NCBI RefSeq assembly: GCF_022788715.1
Contig: NZ_CP085167.1
Location: 2,617,001-2,681,000 of the forward strand
Reading direction: 5' to 3'
From: Sulfitobacter sp. DSM 110093
GTDB lineage: Bacteria; Pseudomonadota; Alphaproteobacteria; Rhodobacterales; Rhodobacteraceae
Length of the DNA: 64,000 nucleotides
Shown here piece after piece: positions 47,273 through 55,956 of this stretch. Under the pieces are notes generated by a model, which saw only the letters and a program-made list of their open reading frames with translations, did no database searches and was not told the origin of the DNA. Both the position numbers and the translations under genes were made by a program. Positions within the stretch are counted from its first letter, which is position 1; the number at the start of each line of letters is the position of its first letter.

Positions 47273-49081
47273 ATGCCACCAATAAACATAACATCCACGA
47301 GGGAGACCATCGCGTCCTGGATTTCCCGCCGCGCGGCCCATTTCTGGGTGGATGCCGCCACGTTCTGCGTGGACAAGGGGACCTCTCTCACGGCGGTTTT
47401 GAAAAATGCAGACGAGGCAATCTCGGCTCTGGAAGATCATGGGGAGACTGTCCCTGAAGAGGTGAGAATATGGTCGCCGCAGCAGAGCGGGAGTGGCACC
47501 CGATCTTTCCGTGACTATGCCTTCCCGACCAAATCACTCCAGACACCCGTTATGCGTGGCTGCGCCCCCTGCCTTCGGGAAGACTTCGAGACAACGGGAG
47601 CAATGAAAATGCGCGGCCACTGGCTGGTTCCACATGTCACTGTTTGCGTCATCCATCAAACCGCACTCGTTGCCTTATGGCGGGAAGCCAGCCCCCTGAA
47701 AAGGTTCGATTCTGCGCCCGTACTAGCAGGTCTCGCGTTGGATATTCTGGCCGAAAAGCATGATGGAAAACCGAGGAAGCTCCTCCCTTTCGACCTATGG
47801 TTGGAGGCTCGATTGGCTCATACATCATTCCATGAAACCTGGCTCGACGGCCTTCCGCTGCATGCTGCCTGCAATTTCTGCTACCTGCTGGGGAGTGCGC
47901 GGCTACGTCTTGAAGATATTCCTCAATCCCGGATGACGCCAGAGGATCGTCCAATTCTTTATGAAATGGGCTTTCAGGTCGCTCGCCATGGGAAAGACGC
48001 CATCCTCGAGACCTTTGATGCCCTCCAACGCAGACCGGGATCCCCCCAAGATGGTCCCAGGGCGAACTTTCCGAAGCTGTATGACCGGCTTGCCCATGAC
48101 TACCGCGATCATCCCGACTACGCCCCGTTCCGAGACCTCTTGCGCACGCACATGTTGAGCACATGGCCCTTGGGGCCCGGCGACGAGCTCCTCGGCGAAC
48201 CAGTCAAGGTTCGACGGCTTCATTCCGTTCGTACGGCTGCACAGGCAACCGGCATTGACCAGCGCCGTCTGCGCAAGGCTCTCGTCGGCGCGGGGATTGT
48301 ACGTGAAATGGACAAGGGCCTGCCCGATCCATGGGAAGTCTTCGATGCAACGGCCGCGGGGCCAGCTCTGGAAAACTTGACCGAACTGATAACTGCCAAG
48401 GACATGGCGGCATCAATCAACGCGACGCGCTCCCAGTTCAATCTTCTGGTCGAGGATGGTGTTTTGGGGCCAGATCTTGATGCTTCCGATGTGAAAGCTG
48501 TCTGGCACCCGACCCAAGGTCAGCGGTTCCTCGACAGCATCCTGACTGGCGCACAGCAGCTCCGGCAAGCACAACATGGCTGGGAGCATCTTTCCAAGGA
48601 AGCCCGGCGACTCAAGATCCGTCCTGTCGAGATCATCGAAGCCATCCGCGACGGTCGGATCTCTCGAGTGGGTAATCACATGGAATGGGAAGGATACGTA
48701 GCGGTTCACGTCTATCACGACGAGGTCGCGGCAGTGCTCCGCCCCGACCCTGTCGACGCACAGAGCATCGAAAACTTCGCGAAGGCCGTTGGCATCGGGC
48801 AGCCCTCGGTCCTCAAATGCATGATCGACGAGGGGCATGTTAAGACAACGATCTTCAGGAACCCGGTTACTAAGGTAGATCAGGCCTACTTCACCGCCGA
48901 AGACGCCGCCGCCTTCGAAGAATGCTACACGACGCCCAAGCTGCTGTCACAGACCCACGGCGCATCGTGGCAGGCCTTAGTTCGACAGCTACGAGATGCA
49001 GGTATCAAGCCCTTTGTTGGCAAGCGTGGTGCTTTTGGGAACGTCTACCTGCGGGAAGCGACAGATCGCATTCTGAGGTAA
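47273..49081 (+). CDS. tniQ: Orphan TniQ-family protein
   Basis: 602 residues. The N-terminal TniQ domain starts with SWISRRAAHFWVDAATF and carries a zinc-finger pattern: CAPCLREDFE, GHWLVPHVTVCVIHQTALV. Residues about 310-600 hold repeated small HTH-like segments (TAAQATGIDQRRLRKALVGAGI, AKDMAASINATRSQFNLLVEDGVL, FAKAVGIGQPSVLKCMIDEGHV). In Tn7/Tn5053-like elements and CRISPR-linked transposons, TniQ/TnsD selects the target and recruits the AAA+ ATPase and transposase. No tniA/tniB (tnsB/tnsC) genes lie nearby, so it is an orphan: a transposon remnant or a repurposed DNA-binding protein. Followed by a good terminator. Confidence 0.82.
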   Translation: MPPINITSTRETIASWISRRAAHFWVDAATFCVDKGTSLTAVLKNADEAISALEDHGETVPEEVRIWSPQQSGSGTRSFRDYAFPTKSLQTPVMRGCAPCLREDFETTGAMKMRGHWLVPHVTVCVIHQTALVALWREASPLKRFDSAPVLAGLALDILAEKHDGKPRKLLPFDLWLEARLAHTSFHETWLDGLPLHAACNFCYLLGSARLRLEDIPQSRMTPEDRPILYEMGFQVARHGKDAILETFDALQRRPGSPQDGPRANFPKLYDRLAHDYRDHPDYAPFRDLLRTHMLSTWPLGPGDELLGEPVKVRRLHSVRTAAQATGIDQRRLRKALVGAGIVREMDKGLPDPWEVFDATAAGPALENLTELITAKDMAASINATRSQFNLLVEDGVLGPDLDASDVKAVWHPTQGQRFLDSILTGAQQLRQAQHGWEHLSKEARRLKIRPVEIIEAIRDGRISRVGNHMEWEGYVAVHVYHDEVAAVLRPDPVDAQSIENFAKAVGIGQPSVLKCMIDEGHVKTTIFRNPVTKVDQAYFTAEDAAAFEECYTTPKLLSQTHGASWQALVRQLRDAGIKPFVGKRGAFGNVYLREATDRILR

Positions 49082-49108
49082 ACATCCGACATTGTTATCA
49101 TAAAAGAG

Positions 49109-49136
49109 CGGCGCAGGATGATCCTGCGCCGTTTTT
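49109..49136 (+). terminator. Rho-independent terminator after tniQ
   Basis: CGGCGCAGGAT (49109-49119) pairs with ATCCTGCGCCG (49121-49131), followed by TTTTT (49132-49136), 27 nt after the tniQ stop. A textbook intrinsic terminator. Confidence 0.9.
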
Positions 49137-49943
49137 CATTTTCTTCGACCAATCTGAAAACCACCCCATGGAAAACCTATGGTGTGAATTCTGGAAAAGG
49201 TATGCGGTGACTGACATGAAATGCCCAGGCCAGATCTGCCATCTACCCACGTCTAAACCCTTAATATCATTTGCTCACAAAATCTCTCAGGCCGACAGGC
49301 CTACCACCGCGGCGGGTCATTTTCCGCCACTGAAACTTTCTGCATCTACGTCCGCTCTGCCCAGCGCTCGAGCTATAATCGCTTAGCGGTGCCCGCAGTC
49401 GCTTATATCGCCTTTATGCGCGGCGAGCTTCCTAACTCTGCCTCCGGTGAAACCGATGCTTCTAGCCCTCAGCCGACCATCGCGGCACATGCTGTGGACG
49501 ACCGGTCACACCCCGAAGCGGTCATCGCTGCAGAGTGCGGCGAAGGTCAGAAGGAACCCAAACTGACCGAGGTAGGGGAGACCTTCACAGTTGCGGCATA
49601 AGCTGCGCCGTCGCGAGCGGCCTAGGGCCGACCTTCGTGCCAAGCGCAGCGTGTGGCGCGCCCTAGCCCAAAGCGGTCGCTCTTGCCTATGGCAGCGAAC
49701 CGTATCCGCCCGCCTGAAGCGGACAGTGCCTTGGGAGCGACTCATGGCCTTCAGACCGCCCGGCAGTCTGAGCGGGGCGGCCGAAATGCCCAGCGGAGGC
49801 GGGTTACCGAAGGAGTCCAGCTTATCACACCAATATAAGTAACTGTTATATAACGTAAAAGAAATTGCGACTGAAATTTCTTGACAGAACGCAAACCTGC
49901 GGCCCAGATTGGTCTTACCAAGGTAAGAGGTTCAACGAGATCA
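49137..49943. other. Intergenic region before the catabolic cluster
   Basis: About 800 bp with no supportable gene; the frames present are short, overlap each other and show no motif. The last 100 bp turn AT-rich and hold a GTTATATAAC palindrome and the gntR promoter. The rest looks like decayed sequence. Confidence 0.4.
49845..49854. promoter_or_regulatory. Palindrome upstream of gntR
   Basis: GTTATATAAC, a perfect 10-bp palindrome 89 nt before the gntR start. Possible operator for the regulator itself; no second copy was found before dctP. Confidence 0.35.
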
Positions 49944-50660
49944 ATGGAACGAACCGTCTCAAAGTCAGAAAACATCGTGGCGTATTTTCGGAACGCGATC
50001 ATTCTGGGCGAAATGAAACCGGGCGATCGACTACTAAACGAGCGCGAGCTCGCGAAACAGCTTAACGTCGGCCGCCCACTTCTCCGTGAAGTTGTCAGGT
50101 CACTTGCGATCCTCGGCGTTCTCGAAACTCGCATAGGTGACGGCACCTATGTCGCAAGAATGAGTTTGGAAGCGTTTTCGGAATACTTCACGTTCTTTCT
50201 GGCACAGAACGACAGGGCCTTTTCGGACATTATTCAAGCGCGCATCGCGATTGAATGTCAGGCGGTCCGGTTGGCCTGTAGCTACGCGACAGCAGAAGAT
50301 TTGGGAGACCTGCAGCAAGGTCTCACGTTGTTGCGAGAAACTGCCCTGGACCCTATCGCCGGGGCTGACGCAGAAGCTCAGTTCCACTCGGCTCTGGTGC
50401 GGGCAAGCCACAGCCCGTCATTGAACACCGTTTACCAAGCGATTTCTGAGTTAATGAAACACAGTTTTCTGTGGCGCCGCCAGCAATCAAACGTTCGAGA
50501 AGAGCATGTTCCCGCGTTGATCGAAGTTCACCTGCTTGTTTACAAAGCCATCGTCCTCAAGAAAGAAGACGAGGCAGAACAAAGACTTCGCGAGCATTTC
50601 GAATTCAACGATAAGCTCGAAGTCGAACGGCAATTACAAGAGATCGCCGGACGGGAGTAA
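49944..50660 (+). CDS. GntR-family regulator (FadR/FCD type) of the catabolic cluster
   Basis: 238 residues from the ATG at 49944; a TTG at 49881 in the same frame is less likely. Winged HTH: ENIVAYFRNAIILGEMKPGDRLLNERELAKQLNVGRPLLREVVRSLAILGVLETRIGDGTYV. The all-helical FCD effector domain follows with QFHSALVRASHSPSLNTVYQAI and its His ligands (EVHLLVYKAI, EHFEF). FCD regulators bind acids such as lactate, gluconate or galactonate, often through a metal ion. First gene of the cluster and most likely its repressor. Confidence 0.9.
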   Translation: MERTVSKSENIVAYFRNAIILGEMKPGDRLLNERELAKQLNVGRPLLREVVRSLAILGVLETRIGDGTYVARMSLEAFSEYFTFFLAQNDRAFSDIIQARIAIECQAVRLACSYATAEDLGDLQQGLTLLRETALDPIAGADAEAQFHSALVRASHSPSLNTVYQAISELMKHSFLWRRQQSNVREEHVPALIEVHLLVYKAIVLKKEDEAEQRLREHFEFNDKLEVERQLQEIAGRE

Positions 50661-50727
50661 CCGGCATAACGCTCCGACGCCGCTACAATGACACGCGGCT
50701 TTGGGAAATCCACCAAGGGAGGAAACT

Positions 50728-51729
50728 ATGAAAGCCATCACAAAAGCCCTAACCAGCGGCATTCTCGCTGCGGCATTTGCTGTCGGAGGCCCCATTTTGG
50801 CGGCGGCGGAAGACAAGCCAATCACCTTAAACTATTCGGACACCGCCGGACCTGCGGAGGCACAGATTGCCTTCGCCGGGAAGTTCTCTGAATATGCCAC
50901 GGATCTTTCGGATGGATCGATCAAAATCAACGTACACCCCGGTGGCACGCTCGCCGGCTACAGTCTTGAACCAGTGCGTGCCGGAATTGCCGATATCACA
51001 CAGGTCGGGCCGACGCTAGCCTCTGACGTGGTGCCGTGGATCTCCATCCTTGAAGCACCTTACCTTATTGAGTCAGATGCCCACTTCGACAAGGTTTCGG
51101 CTCAAGACAGTCCTGTCATACAAGATATTCGCCAGAAGATGCTTAACGACAACATCTACCTTCTTGGCTTCTTCAATTTCGGCATGCGTGATCTGACACT
51201 GAAAGAGCCAGTATATACGCCTGCTGAACTTGATGGCCGCCGCATGCGCGTCATCCCCTCGAAGCACTGGAGTGATATGTGGCAAAACTTCGGCGCGGTG
51301 CCGGTCCCCATGTCGAGCTCGGAAACTGTTTCGGCCATCCTTACGAACGTGATCGAAGGTCAAGAAAACCAATGGCATGATATCGTCGGCAAGGGAATTT
51401 ATGATGTAAACAAGTATGTCATGAAAACTGAGCATGTTGTGACATTTGCGGGTGTTTGGATGAACGCGGACAAATGGAACCAGATGTCAGAAACGCAACA
51501 AGCCGCGCTGACCGAAGCATTCGAAAGCGCCAAGACTTGGTTCCAGACTGACTACAACCCCAACAAGATGGCGGAATATGAGGAATTTCTCGTCTCGAAA
51601 GGCACAACCATCATCCGTGAGGCTGACGGCCTCGACCGCGACGCGTTCATCGAAACTTCACAGACATTTTACGATGCCAACAAAGATACTTGGGGCGAGT
51701 GGATCGAGGCGATCCGCAACATGAAGTAA
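50728..51729 (+). CDS. TRAP transporter solute-binding protein (DctP family)
   Basis: 333 residues from the ATG at 50728 behind GGGAGG. Signal peptide 1-27 (PILAAAED). DctP pattern: LNYSDTAGPAEAQIAFAGKFSEYATDLSDGSIKI, GYSLEPVRAGIADI, the specificity-region Arg in GRRMRVIPSKHWSDMWQNFGAVPVPMSSSE, and VIEGQENQW. It binds an organic or sugar acid in the periplasm for the DctQM permease. The permease genes are not next to it but follow two genes later. Confidence 0.92.
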   Translation: MKAITKALTSGILAAAFAVGGPILAAAEDKPITLNYSDTAGPAEAQIAFAGKFSEYATDLSDGSIKINVHPGGTLAGYSLEPVRAGIADITQVGPTLASDVVPWISILEAPYLIESDAHFDKVSAQDSPVIQDIRQKMLNDNIYLLGFFNFGMRDLTLKEPVYTPAELDGRRMRVIPSKHWSDMWQNFGAVPVPMSSSETVSAILTNVIEGQENQWHDIVGKGIYDVNKYVMKTEHVVTFAGVWMNADKWNQMSETQQAALTEAFESAKTWFQTDYNPNKMAEYEEFLVSKGTTIIREADGLDRDAFIETSQTFYDANKDTWGEWIEAIRNMK

Positions 51730-51764
51730 CACCACCCCTTATTCACCCTTCAATTTCAACAAAT

Positions 51765-51833
51765 TTTGTCGCCCACGAAAACAACATTCGTGGACTAGGG
51801 AAGTTTTGCCTCACGACAAGCGTGGGCGACAAA
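51765..51833 (+). promoter_or_regulatory. Competing hairpins between dctP and the first oxidoreductase gene
   Basis: A 13-bp long-range pair, TTTGTCGCCCACG (51765-51777) with CGTGGGCGACAAA (51821-51833), competes with two short hairpins: CCACGAA/TTCGTGG (51773-51779/51787-51793) and CACG/CGTG (51812-51815/51821-51824). The structure may protect the dctP message or act as an attenuator that lowers expression of downstream genes. Confidence 0.5.
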
Positions 51834-51855
51834 TCCAAAACTCGGGTAAAATACA

Positions 51856-52932
51856 GTGTCCAGCACCAAATCAGACATACAACCTGTGTCCAATGAATCC
51901 CCGATCCGCACCGTTCTCGTTGGCTGCGGTGAACATGCGAGGGTCGTCATTCACGCCGCACTATCGCTGATCGAAGATATCGAAGTCGTCGCAGCTTGCG
52001 ATCTGGATCAGGAACGCGCCCGTGACGCCTCGCGCCGGTTTGGCAATTGCCCGCACTATTCTGACCTAGAGGTCATGCTCTCGGAGACGGACGCCCAAGC
52101 CGCAGTAATTGTCGGACCGCCTCATGTCCACACCAGCATTGCTGTGACCTGTCTTCAGGCCGGTCTGCACATATTTGTAGAGAAACCTCTCTTCACCAGC
52201 CTCGAAGACCTGAACCGAATTTCCGTGCTCGCGGCGGAGAAGCCTGGGTTAAATATCTCGGTCTCATTCAACAAACGATATGCGCCCTATATCTGTCAAA
52301 CTAGAGAAATTCTCAACAGCGACAGCTTCGGGATGCCGTCCTATCTTTACGCAAAATTCGCCGGAGGCTATCGTAACGGATCGACCGACTTATTGCGGGT
52401 CGGAGCCATTCACTACTTCGATCTTGCACGTCATCTTTTTGGCGATATTACCCGCGTCTCCGCCCTGCCCTACGAAAAACAGGCAGGACAGGCCCACATC
52501 GCGGTGAACCTGCAGTTTGCTAGCGGAGCAATAGGGAACTTCTTTCTCAGTTCTCTCGGACTTTGGTCTGCCAAAGGCGCCGAGTATCTCGAAATTCGTG
52601 GTGATAGAAACTTTATCACCCTCGACAACCTGCGCGAACTGACCTGGCAGAAACCGCCGCTTTCCATTCGGAACAGTGGTAGCAGCCATCAAGCAGGCAT
52701 CGAGTTGCCCGCCCCGGCCGAATATCTCGAGCCAAACTATAGCAACATCAGTTTACTCGAATACCAGAGCAACTATCAAAACGGCTATTTCACGCGGATC
52801 AAAACCTTCGTCACCGACCTGCGGTCAGGCCAACAGTCGGGCCCTGGGCTAAAAGATGCTGAGCATGCCTTCAAGACTGCATTGGCTATCGAGGAAAGCA
52901 TAGCCGCCAACGGCACATATGTCGAGCTGTAG
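51856..52932 (+). CDS. Gfo/Idh/MocA-family oxidoreductase 1
   Basis: 358 residues; start GTG at 51856. Rossmann start IRTVLVGCGEHARVV, then FVEKPLFTSLEDL with the family EKP motif, and VGAIHYFDLARHLFGD carrying the likely catalytic His. The C-terminal half is the beta-sheet substrate domain. These enzymes oxidise or epimerise sugars, inositols and hydroxy acids with NAD(P). It is a paralog of the gene at 56907: both share GCGEHA, SFNKR, LEPNYSN and the overall plan. It is paired with the unknown gene at 53004, mirroring the other pair. Confidence 0.9.
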   Translation: MSSTKSDIQPVSNESPIRTVLVGCGEHARVVIHAALSLIEDIEVVAACDLDQERARDASRRFGNCPHYSDLEVMLSETDAQAAVIVGPPHVHTSIAVTCLQAGLHIFVEKPLFTSLEDLNRISVLAAEKPGLNISVSFNKRYAPYICQTREILNSDSFGMPSYLYAKFAGGYRNGSTDLLRVGAIHYFDLARHLFGDITRVSALPYEKQAGQAHIAVNLQFASGAIGNFFLSSLGLWSAKGAEYLEIRGDRNFITLDNLRELTWQKPPLSIRNSGSSHQAGIELPAPAEYLEPNYSNISLLEYQSNYQNGYFTRIKTFVTDLRSGQQSGPGLKDAEHAFKTALAIEESIAANGTYVEL

Positions 52933-53003
52933 ACATCGTCGACTAAAGAACACGCTTCGCAAGACCTCACCAGAAACCCAGACAAATTTCTAAGGAGAAA
53001 ATC

Positions 53004-53864
53004 GTGAAAAAGGTTATTCAACAAGAGCTCGTAAACTTCTATACTTCCGACTTCTGGAAGTCCTTTCTGGAACAGATCGAGTTGGCCAAGGGTGTCCGGC
53101 ACGCGCACCTTTCGGTTGATGCCTCGATCCACCCAGCCAACCTGAAATACCTGACCAACGCCTATTTTGAGAAGCACGGCGAAAACCTACGTCGCTCGAT
53201 TTGGTTGACCAGCGAAGGACCGGGGTTCTCGAACTGCTATTACATCGCCCCCGAAACCCGCTGCCACTTTGAGATCATGCAGATCTTCAATCCCGAAGTG
53301 ATTATCGAACCCATGCCGCCAGAAAAAGCGATCGGCAAGAAGAATATCGACATCTGGGACGACACCTATATGGAGAACTACTACAAGCAGTTCGACTTCC
53401 GTCCTGTGGATGATGACGCCGCACAACAGATTGACGACTTCTTTGAATCCAAGGCTTGGCACAGGTTGCTAGAACAGATGGTTTACAACGTGCAGCGCAA
53501 CAAGCACGGCCATCTTATTGCGCGCGTCGGCGTACATCCGGAAGAAATCGCCAAACGCGGCATTCAGGCTCTCCGCAACAAGGGATGGGTCGTGGACAGA
53601 GCGGTCGACGTCACATTCCGCGGAGATGTCGGCGGAGCAATGACTGGTGAGAACTTTGAGTACAAGAAGATCACCTTTCTTCTGCAACAGCCGGAAACCG
53701 TTCTCGAAATCGAATGGGAATATGATCCCTCGGTCGTAATCGAAGCTCGCCCCTATGATATAGTGCGGCTTCTGACAGTGCAGGACATCCAGAAAGACCT
53801 CGAATCTGTGCCCTACGTGACGCTCACAGAAAGCGAGCTTAAGGAGGTTGCTGCACAGTTCTGA
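53004..53864 (+). CDS. Unrecognised protein with internal duplication (copy 1)
   Basis: 286 residues; GTG start behind TAAGGAG. I do not recognise a named family. It is built of two related halves, about 8-105 and 143-250. Each has S-x-x-W, then H-x-H, six residues, then [IV]HP: TSDFW with HAH (33-35) and IHP (42-44); ESKAW with HGH (168-170) and VHP (177-179). Each half ends in an acidic strand and VIIEP or VVIEARP. There is no signal peptide or membrane segment, so it is probably a soluble enzyme, and the paired His suggest a metal or acid/base site. Paralog of the gene at 55957. Its fixed partner is a Gfo/Idh/MocA gene. Confidence 0.72.
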   Translation: MKKVIQQELVNFYTSDFWKSFLEQIELAKGVRHAHLSVDASIHPANLKYLTNAYFEKHGENLRRSIWLTSEGPGFSNCYYIAPETRCHFEIMQIFNPEVIIEPMPPEKAIGKKNIDIWDDTYMENYYKQFDFRPVDDDAAQQIDDFFESKAWHRLLEQMVYNVQRNKHGHLIARVGVHPEEIAKRGIQALRNKGWVVDRAVDVTFRGDVGGAMTGENFEYKKITFLLQQPETVLEIEWEYDPSVVIEARPYDIVRLLTVQDIQKDLESVPYVTLTESELKEVAAQF

Positions 53865-53880
53865 GCAAGAACACAACACC

Positions 53881-53905
53881 GTCCGCGGCCGCACTGGCCG
53901 CGGAC
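53881..53905 (+). other. Strong intercistronic hairpin before dctQ
   Basis: GTCCGCGGCC (53881-53890) pairs perfectly with GGCCGCGGAC (53896-53905) around a 5-nt loop. No T-tract, so message stabilisation or processing is more likely than termination. Confidence 0.5.
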
Positions 53906-53927
53906 CATCACAGGGAGGAGTACCGTC

Positions 53928-54413
53928 ATGGCGACAACAACAATTGCAAAACGTATTCTAATTGCGACCTCGGAGCTTGCGGCCATCATCGCGGCACTGT
54001 CCCTGCTGGTGGCAACTGGGAGCGTACTGATCCAGATCATAACGCGATATCAAAACAATCCGACCCTTTGGTCAATCGAGGCGTGCCAATTCGCGGTCAT
54101 CGCAATGGTATTCATTGGCGCGGCAACTGCCGCGCGAGAGCGCCAGCATTTTCGCGTGGACTATCTCGCGACAATGCTGCATCCGCGCTGGCAATATGGC
54201 CTAAACGTTACGACCAAGGTTATTTCAGCCTGCATCTTGGCGCTGCTTGGTTACTTCACCGTCGATATGCTGTCCCGTGTCATGAATACCTATTCCATCG
54301 CTGCTCGGATTCCTGTGCGCTTCATCTACTACTTCATGATCTACGGTGTCCTGAGCTGGCTTCTAGTGACTCTTCTCGACGAAGTCTCTCCGCCCGATCA
54401 CGACGAGAATTAA
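53928..54413 (+). CDS. TRAP transporter small permease (DctQ family)
   Basis: 161 residues with four membrane helices. Typical features: NPTLWSIEACQFAVIAMVFIGAATAARERQHFRVDYLA in the middle and a charged C-terminus. It forms the membrane complex with the large permease 32 nt downstream. A GGGAGGAG ribosome binding site precedes it. Confidence 0.9.
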   Translation: MATTTIAKRILIATSELAAIIAALSLLVATGSVLIQIITRYQNNPTLWSIEACQFAVIAMVFIGAATAARERQHFRVDYLATMLHPRWQYGLNVTTKVISACILALLGYFTVDMLSRVMNTYSIAARIPVRFIYYFMIYGVLSWLLVTLLDEVSPPDHDEN

Positions 54414-54445
54414 GTCTGCACACGCAAAACTGGAGCTCTATAACG

Positions 54446-55759
54446 ATGGTGGCCTTTTCTATCATAACAGCTTTTGCGGTCCTGATGATTTTACAGGTAC
54501 CAATTGTGCTGACCCTCCTCGGAATCGCCTTCGGGTATTTCTGGATCAGTGACTTTCCACTGACTATCGTGCCCTACACGATGTACAAAACCCTCAACTC
54601 ATTTACTCTGATCGCCATTCCTATGTTTATTTTCATGGGCGAACTTCTCAATCGTTTCGGCTTTGCAGGCGACATGATCACCATCACGCGCCGCATATTT
54701 CGAGAGAAGTTTGGCTATTCATTGCGCCTCAACGTGATTCTGAGCCTAATCTTCTCGGGCATGTCCGGATCGGCAATTGCCGACATCGGCGCGACCGGCC
54801 GTATGTTGATCAACGCTGCTGGCCGTGAAGGTATCAGAAAGCCCTTCGCCGCCGGCTTGACCATGGCAAGCGCGACCATCGGCCCAATCTTTCCACCGAG
54901 TATCCCCCTGCTCGTCTACGCCATCGCGGCAAACAGTTCGAGCGTGCGGATGCTTGTCGCCGGCGTGATCCCCGCAGTGACCATCGCGGCCATTCTCTAT
55001 GCCTTCGTAACCATCTACATCTGGATTTTAAAGCGCAAGCGCGGGAACCAGGATATCCCCACAGTTGAATGTTCGATGAGCGAACCGGCATCAGCAAAAA
55101 GCTCATTCTATCGCGACCTGCTGTTGGCGCTGCCGGTTCTCTGTATCATGCCTGCCATCACCTGTGGGATGATCTTCGGCATTATGAGCCCCTCGGAAGT
55201 AGGTGCCGCCGCCGTACTTTACACTTTGATCCTTGCAGTTCTCTACCGCCGCATCAGCATCCGCAGTTTTTGGGAATCCATTCGGTCCACAATCATAAGT
55301 GCCGCTGCCGTGGTCGCGCTTTTGGCCGCAGGATCACTGTACTCGACAATTATGGTGAACGAAGGTGTCAGCCAATATGCGGCTTCGGTCTTTGGTAACA
55401 TAGGGAACAACCCGCTAATATTCTTCCTGATCATCAACTTGCTCTTGATCATCATTGGGATGTTCATTGACGGATTGACGATTATTATTTTGCTGACGCC
55501 GATCCTTCTTCCCATCGCACAGACCATGGGCATTCAACCCGAACAGTTGGGCATCGTAATTGTTTTCAATACGATGCTGGGCATGATGACGCCGCCCTTT
55601 GGCCTGAGCATCTTTGCCGTCGCTTCCGTCAGCGGCCTCAAAATCTCAGACATCTTGCGCAGCATCCTGCCTTTTTACGGCGTCATGCTAGTCTGCCTCT
55701 TTGCTCTGTCCGCCATTCCAGCCCTGTCGCAATGGCTACCTGACACGGTGTTCCGATAA
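54446..55759 (+). CDS. TRAP transporter large permease (DctM family)
   Basis: 437 residues from the ATG at 54446; the long upstream frame overlapping dctQ is rejected. Hydrophobic throughout, about twelve helices. DctM signatures: LIAIPMFIFMGELLNRFGFAGDMI, LIFSGMSGSAIADIGATGRMLI, SATIGPIFPPSIPLLVYAIAANSS, SPSEVGAAAVLYTLILA, and GMFIDGLTIIILLTPILLPIA. It imports the DctP-bound acid using the sodium gradient. Confidence 0.92.
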   Translation: MVAFSIITAFAVLMILQVPIVLTLLGIAFGYFWISDFPLTIVPYTMYKTLNSFTLIAIPMFIFMGELLNRFGFAGDMITITRRIFREKFGYSLRLNVILSLIFSGMSGSAIADIGATGRMLINAAGREGIRKPFAAGLTMASATIGPIFPPSIPLLVYAIAANSSSVRMLVAGVIPAVTIAAILYAFVTIYIWILKRKRGNQDIPTVECSMSEPASAKSSFYRDLLLALPVLCIMPAITCGMIFGIMSPSEVGAAAVLYTLILAVLYRRISIRSFWESIRSTIISAAAVVALLAAGSLYSTIMVNEGVSQYAASVFGNIGNNPLIFFLIINLLLIIIGMFIDGLTIIILLTPILLPIAQTMGIQPEQLGIVIVFNTMLGMMTPPFGLSIFAVASVSGLKISDILRSILPFYGVMLVCLFALSAIPALSQWLPDTVFR

Positions 55760-55956
55760 TGGCCGATTGCAAGCCTATTCCCCACCCGAGCCATGCGCGC
55801 AAGCCCGTTCGTGCCTTGCCACCGTCAGGTGCGCCTCCGAGCGCTCCTCCCTGAGCGCCAGACAGCGCCCACTTAAAAAGTAAATGCAGACCCGAAAATC
55901 ACGTCGCAATCCAAGGGATTTACGCGAACAGGTACTAACACCCTGAAGGAACCAAC

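Noticed and set aside
49089..49106. Zur-like half sites TGTTATCATAA after tniQ
   Set aside because: Spacing is wrong (1 nt instead of 3), the second half is incomplete, and it sits downstream of a gene.
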